A stretch of DNA of 64,000 bases from Algoriphagus aestuariicola (GCF_017254835.1 NZ_JAFKCW010000001.1:496001-560000); one strand, 5' to 3'; shown: positions 1 to 9,486, numbered from the stretch's first letter. The notes: generated from the letters alone by a model not told the origin. Numbers and translations: made by a program.

Positions 1-225
1 ATGTGGTTTGAGCGATTTGTGATCATCGTGACTTCCCTTCATAGGGATTACCTTCCGTCTTCTTGGGCAATGTTCTACCCAACTTGGGCTGATGTGGGAG
101 TTTACATGTTCACCTTTGGCTTGTTCTTCACACTGTTCTTCTTGTTTGCCAAGTTCTTCCCGGTGATCAATATGGCGGAAGTGAAATCCGTACTCAAGTC
201 TTCATCCGAAAAAGTGCATAAATAA
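1..225 (+). CDS. actC: Alternative Complex III subunit ActC, C-terminal part (5' end outside window)
   Basis: This is the last 74 codons of an NrfD/PsrC-like integral membrane subunit of Alternative Complex III, which oxidises menaquinol and passes electrons to cytochrome c or directly to the oxidase. The visible part has a conserved segment with [17 protein letters not shown], one last hydrophobic helix at about residues 33-56, and a short cytoplasmic tail. The reading frame is open to base 1, so the first Met here is internal. The assignment rests mostly on the strict actC-actD-actE-actF order downstream, with actD starting 2 bases after this stop. Confidence 0.85.
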   Translation: MWFERFVIIVTSLHRDYLPSSWAMFYPTWADVGVYMFTFGLFFTLFFLFAKFFPVINMAEVKSVLKSSSEKVHK

Positions 226-227
226 TC

Positions 228-758
228 ATGGAAAAGGATACACATTTTATTCTGGGAGTCTACGACGATGAGGACGTATTGCTCCATGCAGTAGAGAAAG
301 TAAGAGGCACAGGTGTGAAAATCCACGAAGTATATTCTCCCTATCCTGTTCACGGGTTGGAGCATGTCTTGGGGTACAAGAGAAGTCGCCTTCCTATCGC
401 CGCTTTCCTTTTCGGGATGCTGGGAACGACCCTCGCGCTGACTATGCAGTTTTACATGATGAGATTCGACTGGCCGATGATCATTGGTGGTAAAGACTAC
501 GCTGCTTTCCCTGATTTTATTCCGGTATCGTTCGAGTTGACGGTGCTTTTGGCATCCTTCGGTATGGTGGCGGTGTTTATGATCGTTTCCAATCTCAAGC
601 CTTGGGCCCAGCCTAGAATCTTCGACCTGAGATCTACAGATGACAAGCATGTCATGGCAATCGACATTGCAAACAACAGTGCAGTCCAAGTGGAAGAGAT
701 TAAGGAAATCCTGAGATCCTCCGGCGCAACTGAGGTAAATAACAAAAGTTTTGAATAG
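228..758 (+). CDS. actD: Alternative Complex III subunit ActD (DUF3341 family)
   Basis: The protein has 176 residues, the usual size for ActD, a membrane subunit of Alternative Complex III that has no redox cofactor of its own. It begins with a soluble domain (about 1-50) holding the family motif HEVYSPYPVHGLE at 34-46. Two hydrophobic helices follow at about 55-77 and 98-121, then a soluble tail. The start ATG lies 2 bases after the actC stop, which indicates translational coupling. The stop lies 13 bases before the chosen actE start. DUF3341 proteins between two NrfD-like genes are diagnostic of this complex. Confidence 0.93.
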   Translation: MEKDTHFILGVYDDEDVLLHAVEKVRGTGVKIHEVYSPYPVHGLEHVLGYKRSRLPIAAFLFGMLGTTLALTMQFYMMRFDWPMIIGGKDYAAFPDFIPVSFELTVLLASFGMVAVFMIVSNLKPWAQPRIFDLRSTDDKHVMAIDIANNSAVQVEEIKEILRSSGATEVNNKSFE

Positions 759-771
759 AAAATCCGGATAT

Positions 772-1464
772 ATGAAAATTGCAAAAGCATTGATTTTCGG
801 AGGTTCTGCACTGGCCATTTCTCTTCTGGCCGGATGTAAGGCCGGTGGCGACAACCAAGGTCTTGAGTATGCACCTCAGATGTATCATTCCGTAGCCTAT
901 GAGCCTTTGACGCAAATCAAGGACGAGTCGATGGGCAGTTGGCTTTCCAACCGCGAGGATGGCAAGGGGGAGTTTTTCAACTCCAACGTTTACAACCCGC
1001 ATGGCATGAACATGAGAGAGCCAGTGGCTAATACTGTTCCAAGAAACAAGCAAGGCTACCTGCCTTACAGACTCAAGGCGTTTGAACTTGAGCAAGCCGC
1101 CCTGATCAAGAATCCTGTGGAATCTTCTGAGGAAGTCCTAAAACGTGGAGAAGTGCTCTTTACACAATATTGCAGCGCATGCCACGGAAAGACTGGACAG
1201 GGCGATGGAAAAGCCGGTGAGATCATCGGTGGTGTCGCCAACTTGACAGGAGGTGCCTATGTCAACCTTCCTGAAGGCCACATCTTCCACGTGATTACCA
1301 AAGGAAAAGGCCGAATGGGGGCTCACGGTTCCCAGATTCCTGAGGAAAGCAGATGGAAAATTGTTCACTATGTAAAACAAGTTATCCAAGGTCAGGCTGC
1401 AGCCGCTACTCCGGCTCCTGCTGCAGATTCCACCGCGGTAGCACAAGTAACCCCAGCTAACTAA
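772..1464 (+). CDS. actE: Alternative Complex III cytochrome c subunit ActE (lipoprotein)
   Basis: This is a mono-heme cytochrome c lipoprotein of 230 residues that would carry electrons from Alternative Complex III to the oxidase at the outer face of the inner membrane. The N-terminus is a lipoprotein signal with lipobox LLAGC. The heme motif CSACH is at 134-138, and a Met in GKGRMGAH is a likely axial ligand. The tail is rich in Ala and Pro. A TTG at 751 is in frame, but the ATG at 772 gives a proper signal peptide and avoids a longer overlap with actD, so it is preferred. It sits between actD and actF. Confidence 0.92.
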   Translation: MKIAKALIFGGSALAISLLAGCKAGGDNQGLEYAPQMYHSVAYEPLTQIKDESMGSWLSNREDGKGEFFNSNVYNPHGMNMREPVANTVPRNKQGYLPYRLKAFELEQAALIKNPVESSEEVLKRGEVLFTQYCSACHGKTGQGDGKAGEIIGGVANLTGGAYVNLPEGHIFHVITKGKGRMGAHGSQIPEESRWKIVHYVKQVIQGQAAAATPAPAADSTAVAQVTPAN

Positions 1465-1466
1465 TC

Positions 1467-2765
1467 ATGGCGCATCACGGCGAACAACACTATAATCTGG
1501 AGCAGCGATTCGACTTTACTGCTGCTACCAAAAAATCCATCATGACCGTTTTGGTTATTGGTGCGATCCTCTTGGGTATAGGCATCATCCTGGCAATGAC
1601 AGGTGGTGGACACCATGAGGAAGCTGGGGAAGCAGGAGGGCATGCCTTCCACTGGTACGAGCGTCTTTATGCCAACCTTTGGATCAACAACGTATTCTTC
1701 ACCGGTATCGCTCTGGTGGGGGTATTCTTCTTTGCGATCCAGTTTGCTGCGCAGGCAGGGTGGTCAACTCCAATCCTTAGGATCATGCTTTCCTTGGGTA
1801 ATTGGTTGCCAATCGCTGGTGTATTGATGATTGCTACGTTCTTCATCGCAAATCACGACCTCTTCCACTGGACTCACGCTTATCTGTTTGATAAAAATGA
1901 CCCCCAATATGACAGCATCATCGACGGAAAAGGGGCATTCTTTTACTGGCCTATGGAAAAGGGATCTTTCCCGATTTTCTACATCGCGAGAATGATCATC
2001 TTCTTCGTATTCTGGGTGTTTTTCTTCAATAAGTTTAAGCAGATCTCCGAGCAAGAAGACCAATTGGGAGGTACCTCCCACTGGTTTAAGATGAGAAGCT
2101 GGTCAGCCTATTTCTTGGTATTCTTTGCGGTATCTTCTTCCATTTCTGCGTGGGATTGGGTAATGTCCATCGATACCCACTGGTTCTCAACCCTGTTTGG
2201 ATGGTATGTATTTGCATCTTGGTTGGTATCAGGCCTTTCAGCAATCACGCTTTTGACCATCTTCCTCAAGGGAAGAGGCTATCTGGAGATGGTTAACCAA
2301 AACCATATCCACGACTTGGGCAAGTTTGTATTTGGCTTCTCTATCTTCTGGACCTATCTGTGGTTTTCACAGTTCCTCTTGATCTACTACGCCAATATTC
2401 CTGAAGAATCAGTTTACTTCATTGAGCGACTTTCCAGTGATGTATTCGGACCTTATATTTTTGTCAACTTGGGCTTAAACTTCTTCCTGCCTTTCTTGGT
2501 TTTGATGACCAGAGATGCAAAAAGACATGGCATCTTCCTAAAGGTGGTATGTAGCATCCTTTTGGTCGGACATTGGGTGGATTTCTTCCTGATGGTTCAA
2601 CCGGGTACATTGGGACACAATGGAGGCATTGGATTCATCGAAGTAGGGATGTTCCTGGTTTACGGCTCTGCGGCGACATTAGTGGTGTTGGGAGGCTTGG
2701 CCAAGAAAAACCTGGTTGCCAAAAATCATCCAATGCTTGAGGAAAGCTATCATCATCACATTTAA
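1467..2765 (+). CDS. actF: Alternative Complex III subunit ActF (quinol oxidoreductase membrane subunit)
   Basis: The protein has 432 residues and is almost entirely membrane-embedded, with about ten hydrophobic helices between residues 25 and 415. It is the second NrfD/PsrC-like subunit of Alternative Complex III, related to ActC. Typical conserved stretches are SAWDWVMSIDTHWFSTLFGWY and the YYANIPEE segment. The N-terminus and C-terminus are rich in His (MAHHGEQHY and SYHHHI). It starts 2 bases after actE and is followed 24 bases later by oxidase subunit II, so complex III and the oxidase are probably on one transcript. Confidence 0.93.
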   Translation: MAHHGEQHYNLEQRFDFTAATKKSIMTVLVIGAILLGIGIILAMTGGGHHEEAGEAGGHAFHWYERLYANLWINNVFFTGIALVGVFFFAIQFAAQAGWSTPILRIMLSLGNWLPIAGVLMIATFFIANHDLFHWTHAYLFDKNDPQYDSIIDGKGAFFYWPMEKGSFPIFYIARMIIFFVFWVFFFNKFKQISEQEDQLGGTSHWFKMRSWSAYFLVFFAVSSSISAWDWVMSIDTHWFSTLFGWYVFASWLVSGLSAITLLTIFLKGRGYLEMVNQNHIHDLGKFVFGFSIFWTYLWFSQFLLIYYANIPEESVYFIERLSSDVFGPYIFVNLGLNFFLPFLVLMTRDAKRHGIFLKVVCSILLVGHWVDFFLMVQPGTLGHNGGIGFIEVGMFLVYGSAATLVVLGGLAKKNLVAKNHPMLEESYHHHI

Positions 2766-2789
2766 TTAATTATCCGAAAAGACTAAGAT

Positions 2790-3827
2790 ATGTACGGATT
2801 TCTGATTGGAGTAGGGGTTCTTCTGGTGCTGTCCATAGTTTGGATGGTGTACAGAATTCAGACCTTGGTTTCTGTAGTAAAGGGTTCAGATAAGAAGATT
2901 GCTTCTGGAAGCAATAAGGTAAATGCCATTCTCTTTATCCTGTTTTTGTTGGGTACCGGCATCTTGATGTTTTGGTATTCCATCAAGGAATTTGACAATT
3001 ATCAGCTTCCTATTGCGTCCGAGCACGGTGTCATCACCGACAGTTTGTTCTGGATTACGATGGCGGTCACTGGCGTGGTGTTTTTGATCACCCACATCCT
3101 GCTTTTCATCTTCCCTTACAAATACCAATACAAGGAAGATCGCAAGGCGACTTTTTATCCCGACAACAACAAGCTTGAGATTATCTGGACTGCCGTTCCT
3201 GCGGTAGTGTTGGCGGGATTGGTGATATCTGGATGGGTAGCTTGGTCTGATATCACAGCTCCAGCTCCTGAAAAGGCACACGTGGTCGAGATCATGGGCT
3301 ACCAGTTTGCGTGGGAGATCAGATACCCCGGCAAAGACAATGTGTTGGGCGACTACGACTATCGCCTGATCACCGCGTCAAATTCCCATGGGGTTGACTT
3401 CACTGACAAGAATGCCTTGGACGATTTCCCCTCCCCAAAAGTGGTGATACCAAAAGGCGAGCCAGTTCTCTTCAAAATCAGAGCTCGTGACGTGTTGCAC
3501 TCAGTATTCGCACCGCACATGAGATTGAAGATGGATGCGGTACCAGGTATGCCGACTCGCTTCTGGTTTGTCCCTACCAAGACTACCGAGGAAATGCGTG
3601 CAGAATTGAACGATCCTGAATTTGAATATGAAATCGCTTGTACCGAGATCTGCGGACGCGGACACTTCGGTATGAGAAGGGTAATCGAAGTAGTAGAGCC
3701 GGAGGCTTATCAAAAGTGGTATGCTGAGCAGAAGACCTTCATTCAGCAAAACCCTGCTTTGGCAGAGGGCCTGTCTACTGAGGTGAAAGAGCTGGCGGAA
3801 ATTCAATTAAGAGAAAGTAATAAATAA
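2790..3827 (+). CDS. coxB: Cytochrome c oxidase subunit II (CuA subunit)
   Basis: This is subunit II of a heme-copper oxidase, 345 residues long, which receives electrons through the binuclear CuA centre. Membrane segments lie in the first 150 residues, including an extra N-terminal helix typical of Bacteroidota. The periplasmic cupredoxin domain follows. All CuA ligands can be seen: His237 in VLHSVF, Cys284 and Cys288 in CTEIC, the Glu between them, His292 and Met295 in GRGHFGM. There is no fused cytochrome c domain, which fits electron delivery by ActE or direct contact with complex III. Subunit I starts 11 bases downstream. Confidence 0.96.
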   Translation: MYGFLIGVGVLLVLSIVWMVYRIQTLVSVVKGSDKKIASGSNKVNAILFILFLLGTGILMFWYSIKEFDNYQLPIASEHGVITDSLFWITMAVTGVVFLITHILLFIFPYKYQYKEDRKATFYPDNNKLEIIWTAVPAVVLAGLVISGWVAWSDITAPAPEKAHVVEIMGYQFAWEIRYPGKDNVLGDYDYRLITASNSHGVDFTDKNALDDFPSPKVVIPKGEPVLFKIRARDVLHSVFAPHMRLKMDAVPGMPTRFWFVPTKTTEEMRAELNDPEFEYEIACTEICGRGHFGMRRVIEVVEPEAYQKWYAEQKTFIQQNPALAEGLSTEVKELAEIQLRESNK

Positions 3828-3838
3828 AATTATAGGTT

Positions 3839-5722
3839 ATGGCTACAGCATCTGCGGCACATCATGACACGGCCCACGATCACCACGATCATGAGCATCA
3901 TGATAATTTTATAACGAAATATATCTTCTCCCAGGATCACAAGATGATCGGTAAGCAATTTTTGGTTACCGGGATTTTCTGGGCGTTGATCGGGGGGTTT
4001 TTATCCGTCCTTTTCAGATTGCAGCTTGGTTTTCCTGATTTGAGCTTGGAGTTCCTGCGCCCTTTGCTGGGTGGCTGGATCGACGAGGCGGGAAAGCTTG
4101 ATCCGACGTTTTACCTTGCGCTCGTCACGATGCACGGTACCATCATGGTATTCTTTGTGTTGACCGCTGGCTTGAGCGGGACTTTCTCCAATTTTCTGAT
4201 CCCTTTGCAAATCGGTGCCCGTGATATGGCATCTGGTTTTATGAACATGCTTTCTTACTGGTTCTTCTTTATCTCCGGTGTGATCATGTTTATCTCCCTG
4301 TTTATCAAAACTGGCCCTGCAGGTGGTGGTTGGGTAATTTATCCTCCATTGTCCGCATTGGAGCAAGCGATTCCGGGATCTGGTTTGGGTATGACCTTGT
4401 GGTTGGTGGCAATGGTATTCTTCATCGCTTCTTCATTGATGGGCGGCATCAACTACATCACCACGATCATTAACCTCAGAACAAAAGGGATGTCTTTCTC
4501 AAGACTTCCTTTGACTATATGGGCTTTCTTCCTTACTGCTGTGATTGGACTTTTGTCTTTCCCTGTACTGTTTGGAGCAGCTTTGTTGCTGGTATTTGAC
4601 CGAAGCTTCGGTACTTCTTTCTACCTATCTGACATCTATGTGGCAGGTGAAGCTCTTCCAAATACTGGAGGTAGCCCAGTGTTGTTCCAGCACTTGTTCT
4701 GGTTCTTGGGACACCCTGAGGTTTACATTGTGTTGTTACCAGCTTTGGGTATCACATCCGAGGTGATCGCGACCAACTCAAGAAAGCCGATCTTTGGCTA
4801 CAAGGCGATGATCATTTCCATGCTGGGAATCACCATCCTGTCCTTCATCGTATGGGCTCACCACATGTTCGTGTCCGGTATGAATCCATTCTTGGGCTCT
4901 ATCTTCATGTTCTTGACCCTGATCATTGCGGTGCCTTCTGCAGTGAAGGTATTCAACTACCTGACTACGCTTTGGAGAGGTAACTTGGTATTCACGCCTG
5001 CGATGCTGTTTTCGATCGGACTGGTATCGTTCTTCATCTCTGGTGGTTTGACTGGTATTTTCCTCGGTAATTCTGCAATCGATATTCAGTTGCACGATAC
5101 CTATTTCGTCGTGGCTCACTTCCACTTGGTAATGGGTTCTGCTTCCTTCTTCGGAATGGTGGCTGGTGTCTACCACTGGTTCCCCAAGATGTTCGGACGT
5201 ATGATGGATGCCAAATTGGGCTACGTGCATTTCTGGTTAACTTTCACCGGTGTGTACTTGGTGTTCTTCCCAATGCACTACATCGGTATCGCTGGATTCC
5301 CAAGAAGATATTATTCATGGACCAACTTCAGCTTTACAGATCTTTATACTGATTTGAATATGTTCGTGTCTGCGGCCGCAATCATCACCTTTGCAGCCCA
5401 ATTCATCTTCTTGTTCAACTTCTTCTACAGCATGTTTAGAGGAAGAAAGGCTACACTGAATCCTTGGAGATCCAATACCTTGGAGTGGACTACACCACTC
5501 GAGCCTGGTCACGGCAACTGGCCTGGAGAGATTCCAGCAGTTTATAGATGGCCTTACGATTATTCCAAGCCAGGTGCTGCTGAAGATTTCATTCCTCAGA
5601 CTGTGCCGCTTTCACAGACTCCAGAATCCAATCTGCCACACGAGCAAGAGATGGTCAAGCTTGAGCTTGAGATTATGAAGGAGGAGGCTGAGGTTTTGGT
5701 AGCAAATGAATCAAAGCACTGA
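3839..5722 (+). CDS. coxA: Cytochrome c oxidase subunit I
   Basis: This is the catalytic subunit of the aa3-type oxidase (627 residues), carrying the low-spin heme and the heme-CuB site where oxygen is reduced. It has twelve or more membrane helices. The CuB ligand motif GHPEVY is present (His292, cross-linked Tyr296), as are the HH pair in WAHHMFVSG and the heme ligands in VVAHFHLVMG. The Glu of HPEVY is the marker of A1-type oxidases with a D proton channel. The N-terminus is unusually rich in His and Asp. The 3' end overlaps ctaA by 17 bases, which suggests coupling to heme A synthesis. Confidence 0.97.
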   Translation: MATASAAHHDTAHDHHDHEHHDNFITKYIFSQDHKMIGKQFLVTGIFWALIGGFLSVLFRLQLGFPDLSLEFLRPLLGGWIDEAGKLDPTFYLALVTMHGTIMVFFVLTAGLSGTFSNFLIPLQIGARDMASGFMNMLSYWFFFISGVIMFISLFIKTGPAGGGWVIYPPLSALEQAIPGSGLGMTLWLVAMVFFIASSLMGGINYITTIINLRTKGMSFSRLPLTIWAFFLTAVIGLLSFPVLFGAALLLVFDRSFGTSFYLSDIYVAGEALPNTGGSPVLFQHLFWFLGHPEVYIVLLPALGITSEVIATNSRKPIFGYKAMIISMLGITILSFIVWAHHMFVSGMNPFLGSIFMFLTLIIAVPSAVKVFNYLTTLWRGNLVFTPAMLFSIGLVSFFISGGLTGIFLGNSAIDIQLHDTYFVVAHFHLVMGSASFFGMVAGVYHWFPKMFGRMMDAKLGYVHFWLTFTGVYLVFFPMHYIGIAGFPRRYYSWTNFSFTDLYTDLNMFVSAAAIITFAAQFIFLFNFFYSMFRGRKATLNPWRSNTLEWTTPLEPGHGNWPGEIPAVYRWPYDYSKPGAAEDFIPQTVPLSQTPESNLPHEQEMVKLELEIMKEEAEVLVANESKH

Positions 5723-6782
5723 TAATGCAATAAACAGCTTTCGCCGCTTTTCCTTTTGGACGGTGATCGCTGTTTATTTTCTGATCTTGGTCGGTGGAAT
5801 AGTACGTAGTACTGGCTCAGGAATGGGCTGCCCCGATTGGCCGAGATGTTTCGGGAATGTGATCCCTCCCACAAATGTAGAGCAGCTTCCTGCCAATTAC
5901 CAGGAAATCTATCTACAGATAAGATTGGCTAAAAACGAACGGTTTGTAGCTACGCTTGAAAGGCTAGGCTTTGACAAAAAAGCCCATGAGATTGCCAATG
6001 ACAAATCCATCCTCGTCGAGGAAGAGTTCAATGCGACCAAAACCTGGATAGAATACATAAACCGTCTGGTGGGGGTGTTTATTGGGATTCTGATCATTAT
6101 CACGGTTTGGAAGTCATTCAAGCTTTGGAAATTGAACAGGCAGATCACAATCTATTCGCTGATCGCCTTGATATTGGTTCTGTTCACGGGATGGATAGGC
6201 TCCATTGTGGTTTCCACGAATTTGCTGCCTTGGATGATTACCTTCCACATGCTGCTTGCTTTGGCACTAGTCGCCGTCCTGCTGTATGTAAACTATCTTT
6301 CCGAGCGTCAGCAACCTGGACACGGAGTAAGGTTGACCGTTCCTCGCAGGGTAAGGGCTGTGCTTACAGTAGGAATGGTATTGACGGTAATACAAGTCGT
6401 CTTGGGAACCGAAGTTCGGGAGCAAATTGATCGGATCTCCTTTTCTCTTGGAGATCTGCTGAGAGACGAGTGGGTAGGCAGGTTGGGACTGGATTTCATT
6501 GTCCACCGTTCCTTTTCCCTGGTCCTTCTTGTAGTGCATTTGCTTTACTTCTACTGGGCATTTCGATATTCGGCGCGGCGTTCAAAAGTCAATCTCCTCT
6601 CGCAAGTTTTGATGCTTGTTCTACTTTTGGAGATTGCATCGGGGATGGGAATGGCGTACTTCGGTATTCCGGCATTTCTTCAACCAGTACACTTATTACT
6701 TGGCTCATTAGTCTTAGGGATCCAGTTTACGCTATTCCTGCAGCTAAAAAACCAAGTGCAGTTTAAGTTAAATACAAATTGA
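5706..6782 (+). CDS. ctaA: Heme A synthase
   Basis: CtaA oxidises the C8 methyl group of heme O to the formyl group of heme A in the inner membrane. The protein has 358 residues and about eight helices. The N-terminal signature GGIVRSTGSGMGCPDWPRC follows the first helix, and further conserved His residues lie in later helices (for example FHMLLALAL and DFIVHRSFSL). The long loop at about 60-115 is common in Bacteroidota. The start lies inside coxA, so the two are translated from overlapping frames, and ctaB begins 2 bases after the stop. The gene supplies the cofactor for the oxidase of the same operon. Confidence 0.94.
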   Translation: MNQSTDNAINSFRRFSFWTVIAVYFLILVGGIVRSTGSGMGCPDWPRCFGNVIPPTNVEQLPANYQEIYLQIRLAKNERFVATLERLGFDKKAHEIANDKSILVEEEFNATKTWIEYINRLVGVFIGILIIITVWKSFKLWKLNRQITIYSLIALILVLFTGWIGSIVVSTNLLPWMITFHMLLALALVAVLLYVNYLSERQQPGHGVRLTVPRRVRAVLTVGMVLTVIQVVLGTEVREQIDRISFSLGDLLRDEWVGRLGLDFIVHRSFSLVLLVVHLLYFYWAFRYSARRSKVNLLSQVLMLVLLLEIASGMGMAYFGIPAFLQPVHLLLGSLVLGIQFTLFLQLKNQVQFKLNTN

Positions 6783-6784
6783 CA

Positions 6785-7690
6785 ATGAGGACAGTTGACG
6801 TAACTGACCATTCGATTTCCACTTTGATCCTCGCGAGGATCAAGGCCTATTCTGACCTGATCAAGCTTAGGCTATCTGCATTGGTCACATTTTCGGCAGT
6901 TTTCGGCTATATCCTAGGCGATACAGGGCTGAGCTTTGGCTGGTCTGGATTTATTGGTCTTGCTTTAGGCGGGTTTATGATTTCTGGTGCATCCGGTGCA
7001 GCCAATGAGATCATGGAGCGGGATCTGGACAAGCTCATGAAGCGTACCCAAAACCGCCCGCTTCCGCTGCAGATAATTTCCCTACAGGAAGCTTATTGGT
7101 TTACTTCTCTTGTGGCCATAGGGGGGATTTCACTCTTGTGGATCTTTACCAATCCCTTGACGACATGGCTCGGCATCCTGAGTATGGTGCTGTATGTTTT
7201 CGCATATACTCCGCTAAAAAGGGTAGGGCCGATCGCGGTCTTTGTGGGAGCTATTCCCGGAGCCATGCCTCCGCTCTTGGGCTGGACAGCGGCTACTGGA
7301 GCTATCACCTACGAGGCATTGATTATCTTCGGAATACAGTTTATCTGGCAGTTTCCCCACTTCTGGGCTATCGCGTGGGTCAGTGATGAAGACTACAAGA
7401 GGGCAGGATTCAAACTGTTGCCGAGTGGGGGAGGTCAAGATTTGAACACAGCAATTCAAATCATGATCTATACGCTTTTCCTGTTGCCTTTGGGCTTGTT
7501 GCCTAGCTATTTTGGATTGACTGGGCTTAATTCAGGAATTGTAGCTACCGTTTGCGGAGTCCTGTTTCTTGCACAGACTTTCTCTCTTATGAGGGATTGT
7601 TCTCGCAAATCAGCCTTGAAAATCATGTTTGGTTCATTTCTATACTTACCCATCGTACAGATTGCCTATCTGCTCGATAAATTACCCTAA
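6785..7690 (+). CDS. ctaB: Protoheme IX farnesyltransferase (heme O synthase)
   Basis: This UbiA-family prenyltransferase (301 residues) attaches a farnesyl group to protoheme to make heme O, the substrate of CtaA. The Asp-rich motif NEIMERDLDKLMKRTQNRP, which binds Mg and the prenyl diphosphate, is visible at about residues 77-95. A second conserved region, SDEDYKRAGFKLLP, lies after the middle helices. There are about nine membrane segments. A TTG at 6779 is in frame but overlaps the ctaA stop; the ATG at 6785 is chosen. It is followed 3 bases later by a subunit III gene. Confidence 0.94.
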   Translation: MRTVDVTDHSISTLILARIKAYSDLIKLRLSALVTFSAVFGYILGDTGLSFGWSGFIGLALGGFMISGASGAANEIMERDLDKLMKRTQNRPLPLQIISLQEAYWFTSLVAIGGISLLWIFTNPLTTWLGILSMVLYVFAYTPLKRVGPIAVFVGAIPGAMPPLLGWTAATGAITYEALIIFGIQFIWQFPHFWAIAWVSDEDYKRAGFKLLPSGGGQDLNTAIQIMIYTLFLLPLGLLPSYFGLTGLNSGIVATVCGVLFLAQTFSLMRDCSRKSALKIMFGSFLYLPIVQIAYLLDKLP

Positions 7691-7693
7691 GCC

Positions 7694-8275
7694 ATGGAAA
7701 GAGAATTGAAATACATCGATATGGTGGAGCAACCCATCTCCATGCACCCAAAGAAATTCGCGCTTTGGTTGTTCATGGTGACAGTGGTGATGATTTTTGC
7801 CGGATTGACGAGTGCCTACATCGTAAGACAGTCAGAAGGAAACTGGCTTGATTACGACTTGCCAAACATATTTTGGCTGACCACTGCGATTGCAGTGGCA
7901 AGTAGTCTTACTCTTCATTGGGCCTATTACTCTGCCAAAAAAGACAATTTTGTCAATTTGCGAGTGGGTATGATATTGACCGTTTTGTTGGGAGTAGCCT
8001 TTTTGGTAGGACAGTGGTATAGCTGGGTAGCAATGGTGGATAGGCAGGTGTTCTTCGTGGGGAATCCCTCCGGATCGTTCCTGTATGTTTTCACTGGATT
8101 GCATGCTGCCCACCTGATCTCTGGTGTGATATTTCTGATTATTGTGTTAATTTCGACCTTCCGACTGAAGGTCCATTCCCGGGCGATGGTTACCATGGAA
8201 ATGGCCACTACTTACTGGCATTTTCTTGGGGGCTTGTGGATCTATCTGTTTATGTTTTTGCTTCTGAATCATTAA
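7694..8275 (+). CDS. Cytochrome c oxidase subunit III, first copy
   Basis: This is a heme-copper oxidase subunit III family protein of 193 residues with five predicted membrane helices. Family features are the TSAYIVRQSEGNW region after the first helix and the GLHAAHLISGVIF helix near residues 134-146, plus TYWHFLGGLWIYLF at the C-terminus. It has no metal. It is shorter than the second copy that follows 28 bases downstream (8304). Paired subunit III genes are normal in Bacteroidota Alternative Complex III/oxidase operons. Which copy is the main partner of subunit I cannot be told from sequence alone. Confidence 0.9.
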   Translation: MERELKYIDMVEQPISMHPKKFALWLFMVTVVMIFAGLTSAYIVRQSEGNWLDYDLPNIFWLTTAIAVASSLTLHWAYYSAKKDNFVNLRVGMILTVLLGVAFLVGQWYSWVAMVDRQVFFVGNPSGSFLYVFTGLHAAHLISGVIFLIIVLISTFRLKVHSRAMVTMEMATTYWHFLGGLWIYLFMFLLLNH

Positions 8276-8303
8276 AATAAAACCTGGTACAAATCAATAA
8301 ATT

Positions 8304-9080
8304 ATGTCTGCGCATTCTACTGCTATTGGAATAAGCTCGAAAAGAGGCGTTTGGGGTGGAGGTAATGAACCCCTAAAGGCCAGCTATGGAAAACTCATGA
8401 TGTGGTTTTTCCTTCTTTCCGACATCTTCACTTTTGCGGCTTTCTTGATTACTTACATTTCCATTCGGGTGAGCTACCCGGCTTATGCAGGACCCGCAGA
8501 TACATTCGTCGGTTCTAATGAGTACTGGCCTGTACCAGAGATGGTATTTGAAGCGCTCCCTTTCATGCACGGTGTACATGCACCTTTGATTTTCGTAGGG
8601 ATCATGACCTTTATCTTGATTGCCAGCTCTGTTACCATGGTATTGGCAGTGGAAGCAGGGCATAGAAACGACCGCAACGATGTTGTGAAGTGGATGCTCT
8701 GGACCTTGGTCGGAGGAGTAACTTTCTTGAGCTGCCAGGCTTGGGAGTGGAATCACTTCATTCATGGCACTGATGGCGGAAGCGTATTGACTTATGTGAA
8801 TTCCTTGGGTAAGGTAGTTCAAGAGACGGTCTTCGGCGCTAACCTCCATGTGAACGAATACGGTCCTGCCGGCTTTGCCCAATTGTTTTTCTTTATCACA
8901 GGTTTCCACGGATTCCACGTGACTGTAGGTGTTTTCCTACTTTTCCTTTGCTTCTACCAAGCAGCGGTCGGAGTTTACGATAGAAGAGGCCACTATGAAA
9001 TGGTGGAAAAAATCGGACTCTACTGGCACTTTGTAGACTTGGTTTGGGTATTTGTATTCACCTTGTTCTATCTGATCTAA
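8304..9080 (+). CDS. Cytochrome c oxidase subunit III, second copy
   Basis: The second subunit III family protein (258 residues) has seven predicted membrane helices, the classical number. It includes GFHGFHVTVGVFLL near residues 202-215 and the C-terminal GLYWHFVDLVWVFVFTLFYL, which is the standard end of the family. A loop of about 40 residues at 55-95 and another near 160-190 are larger than in the first copy. It lies in the oxidase operon between the shorter subunit III gene and subunit IV (20 bases downstream), and should be part of the same enzyme. Confidence 0.93.
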   Translation: MSAHSTAIGISSKRGVWGGGNEPLKASYGKLMMWFFLLSDIFTFAAFLITYISIRVSYPAYAGPADTFVGSNEYWPVPEMVFEALPFMHGVHAPLIFVGIMTFILIASSVTMVLAVEAGHRNDRNDVVKWMLWTLVGGVTFLSCQAWEWNHFIHGTDGGSVLTYVNSLGKVVQETVFGANLHVNEYGPAGFAQLFFFITGFHGFHVTVGVFLLFLCFYQAAVGVYDRRGHYEMVEKIGLYWHFVDLVWVFVFTLFYLI

Positions 9081-9100
9081 GCATCTAAAATCTTTGAAAT

Positions 9101-9430
9101 ATGGAAATTCAAGAAAACAAATCAACGCTGGTAGTTGAGGCTCGCAACGATGAAAAGATCAAGAAGATCTGGAAAACTGCCGGGATACTCCTTGCGATTA
9201 CGGTTGTGGAGTTTATCATGGCCTTTACAATGGGCCGTGGTATCCTGTTATACGGTGCTTTCATGGCATTGACCGTTTGGAAGGCAAAATATATCATGAT
9301 GGAGTTCATGCACTTGGGTGACGAGGTGAAGCCTTTGTTTTACTCGATCATCGTGCCGTTGATCTTCTTGGTATGGTTGATTATTGTGCTTGTCAAAGAA
9401 GGTTCTGAGATCTTCTTGATGCGTTGGTAA
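9101..9430 (+). CDS. Cytochrome c oxidase subunit IV family protein
   Basis: This small membrane protein (109 residues) has three hydrophobic helices at about 28-45, 48-67 and 81-102. It matches the prokaryotic subunit IV family in size, topology and position as the last gene of the oxidase operon. A conserved segment KAKYIMMEFMHL between helices two and three is typical. It probably helps assembly or stability of the oxidase. A strong terminator starts 20 bases after the stop and closes the transcription unit. Confidence 0.88.
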   Translation: MEIQENKSTLVVEARNDEKIKKIWKTAGILLAITVVEFIMAFTMGRGILLYGAFMALTVWKAKYIMMEFMHLGDEVKPLFYSIIVPLIFLVWLIIVLVKEGSEIFLMRW

Positions 9431-9449
9431 TAAATGTAATTCGATGGAA

Positions 9450-9486
9450 AAGAAGGTTGAGGTGAATCACTTCAACCTTCTTTTTT
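9450..9486 (+). terminator. Rho-independent terminator after the oxidase operon
   Basis: An 11-bp perfect stem (9450-9460 with 9472-9482) is extended by a G-T and three more pairs around an AAT loop and ends in a run of T. It lies 20 bases after subunit IV and before the SCO gene. Confidence 0.9.

Noticed and set aside
102-854. Long minus-strand frame of 250 codons opposite actC, actD and actE
   Set aside because: It lies antisense to clear respiratory genes and has no domain; it is a shadow of the coding bias.
7694-9080. Two adjacent subunit III genes as a recent duplication
   Set aside because: The two proteins differ in length and topology and such pairs are normal in Bacteroidota oxidase operons.
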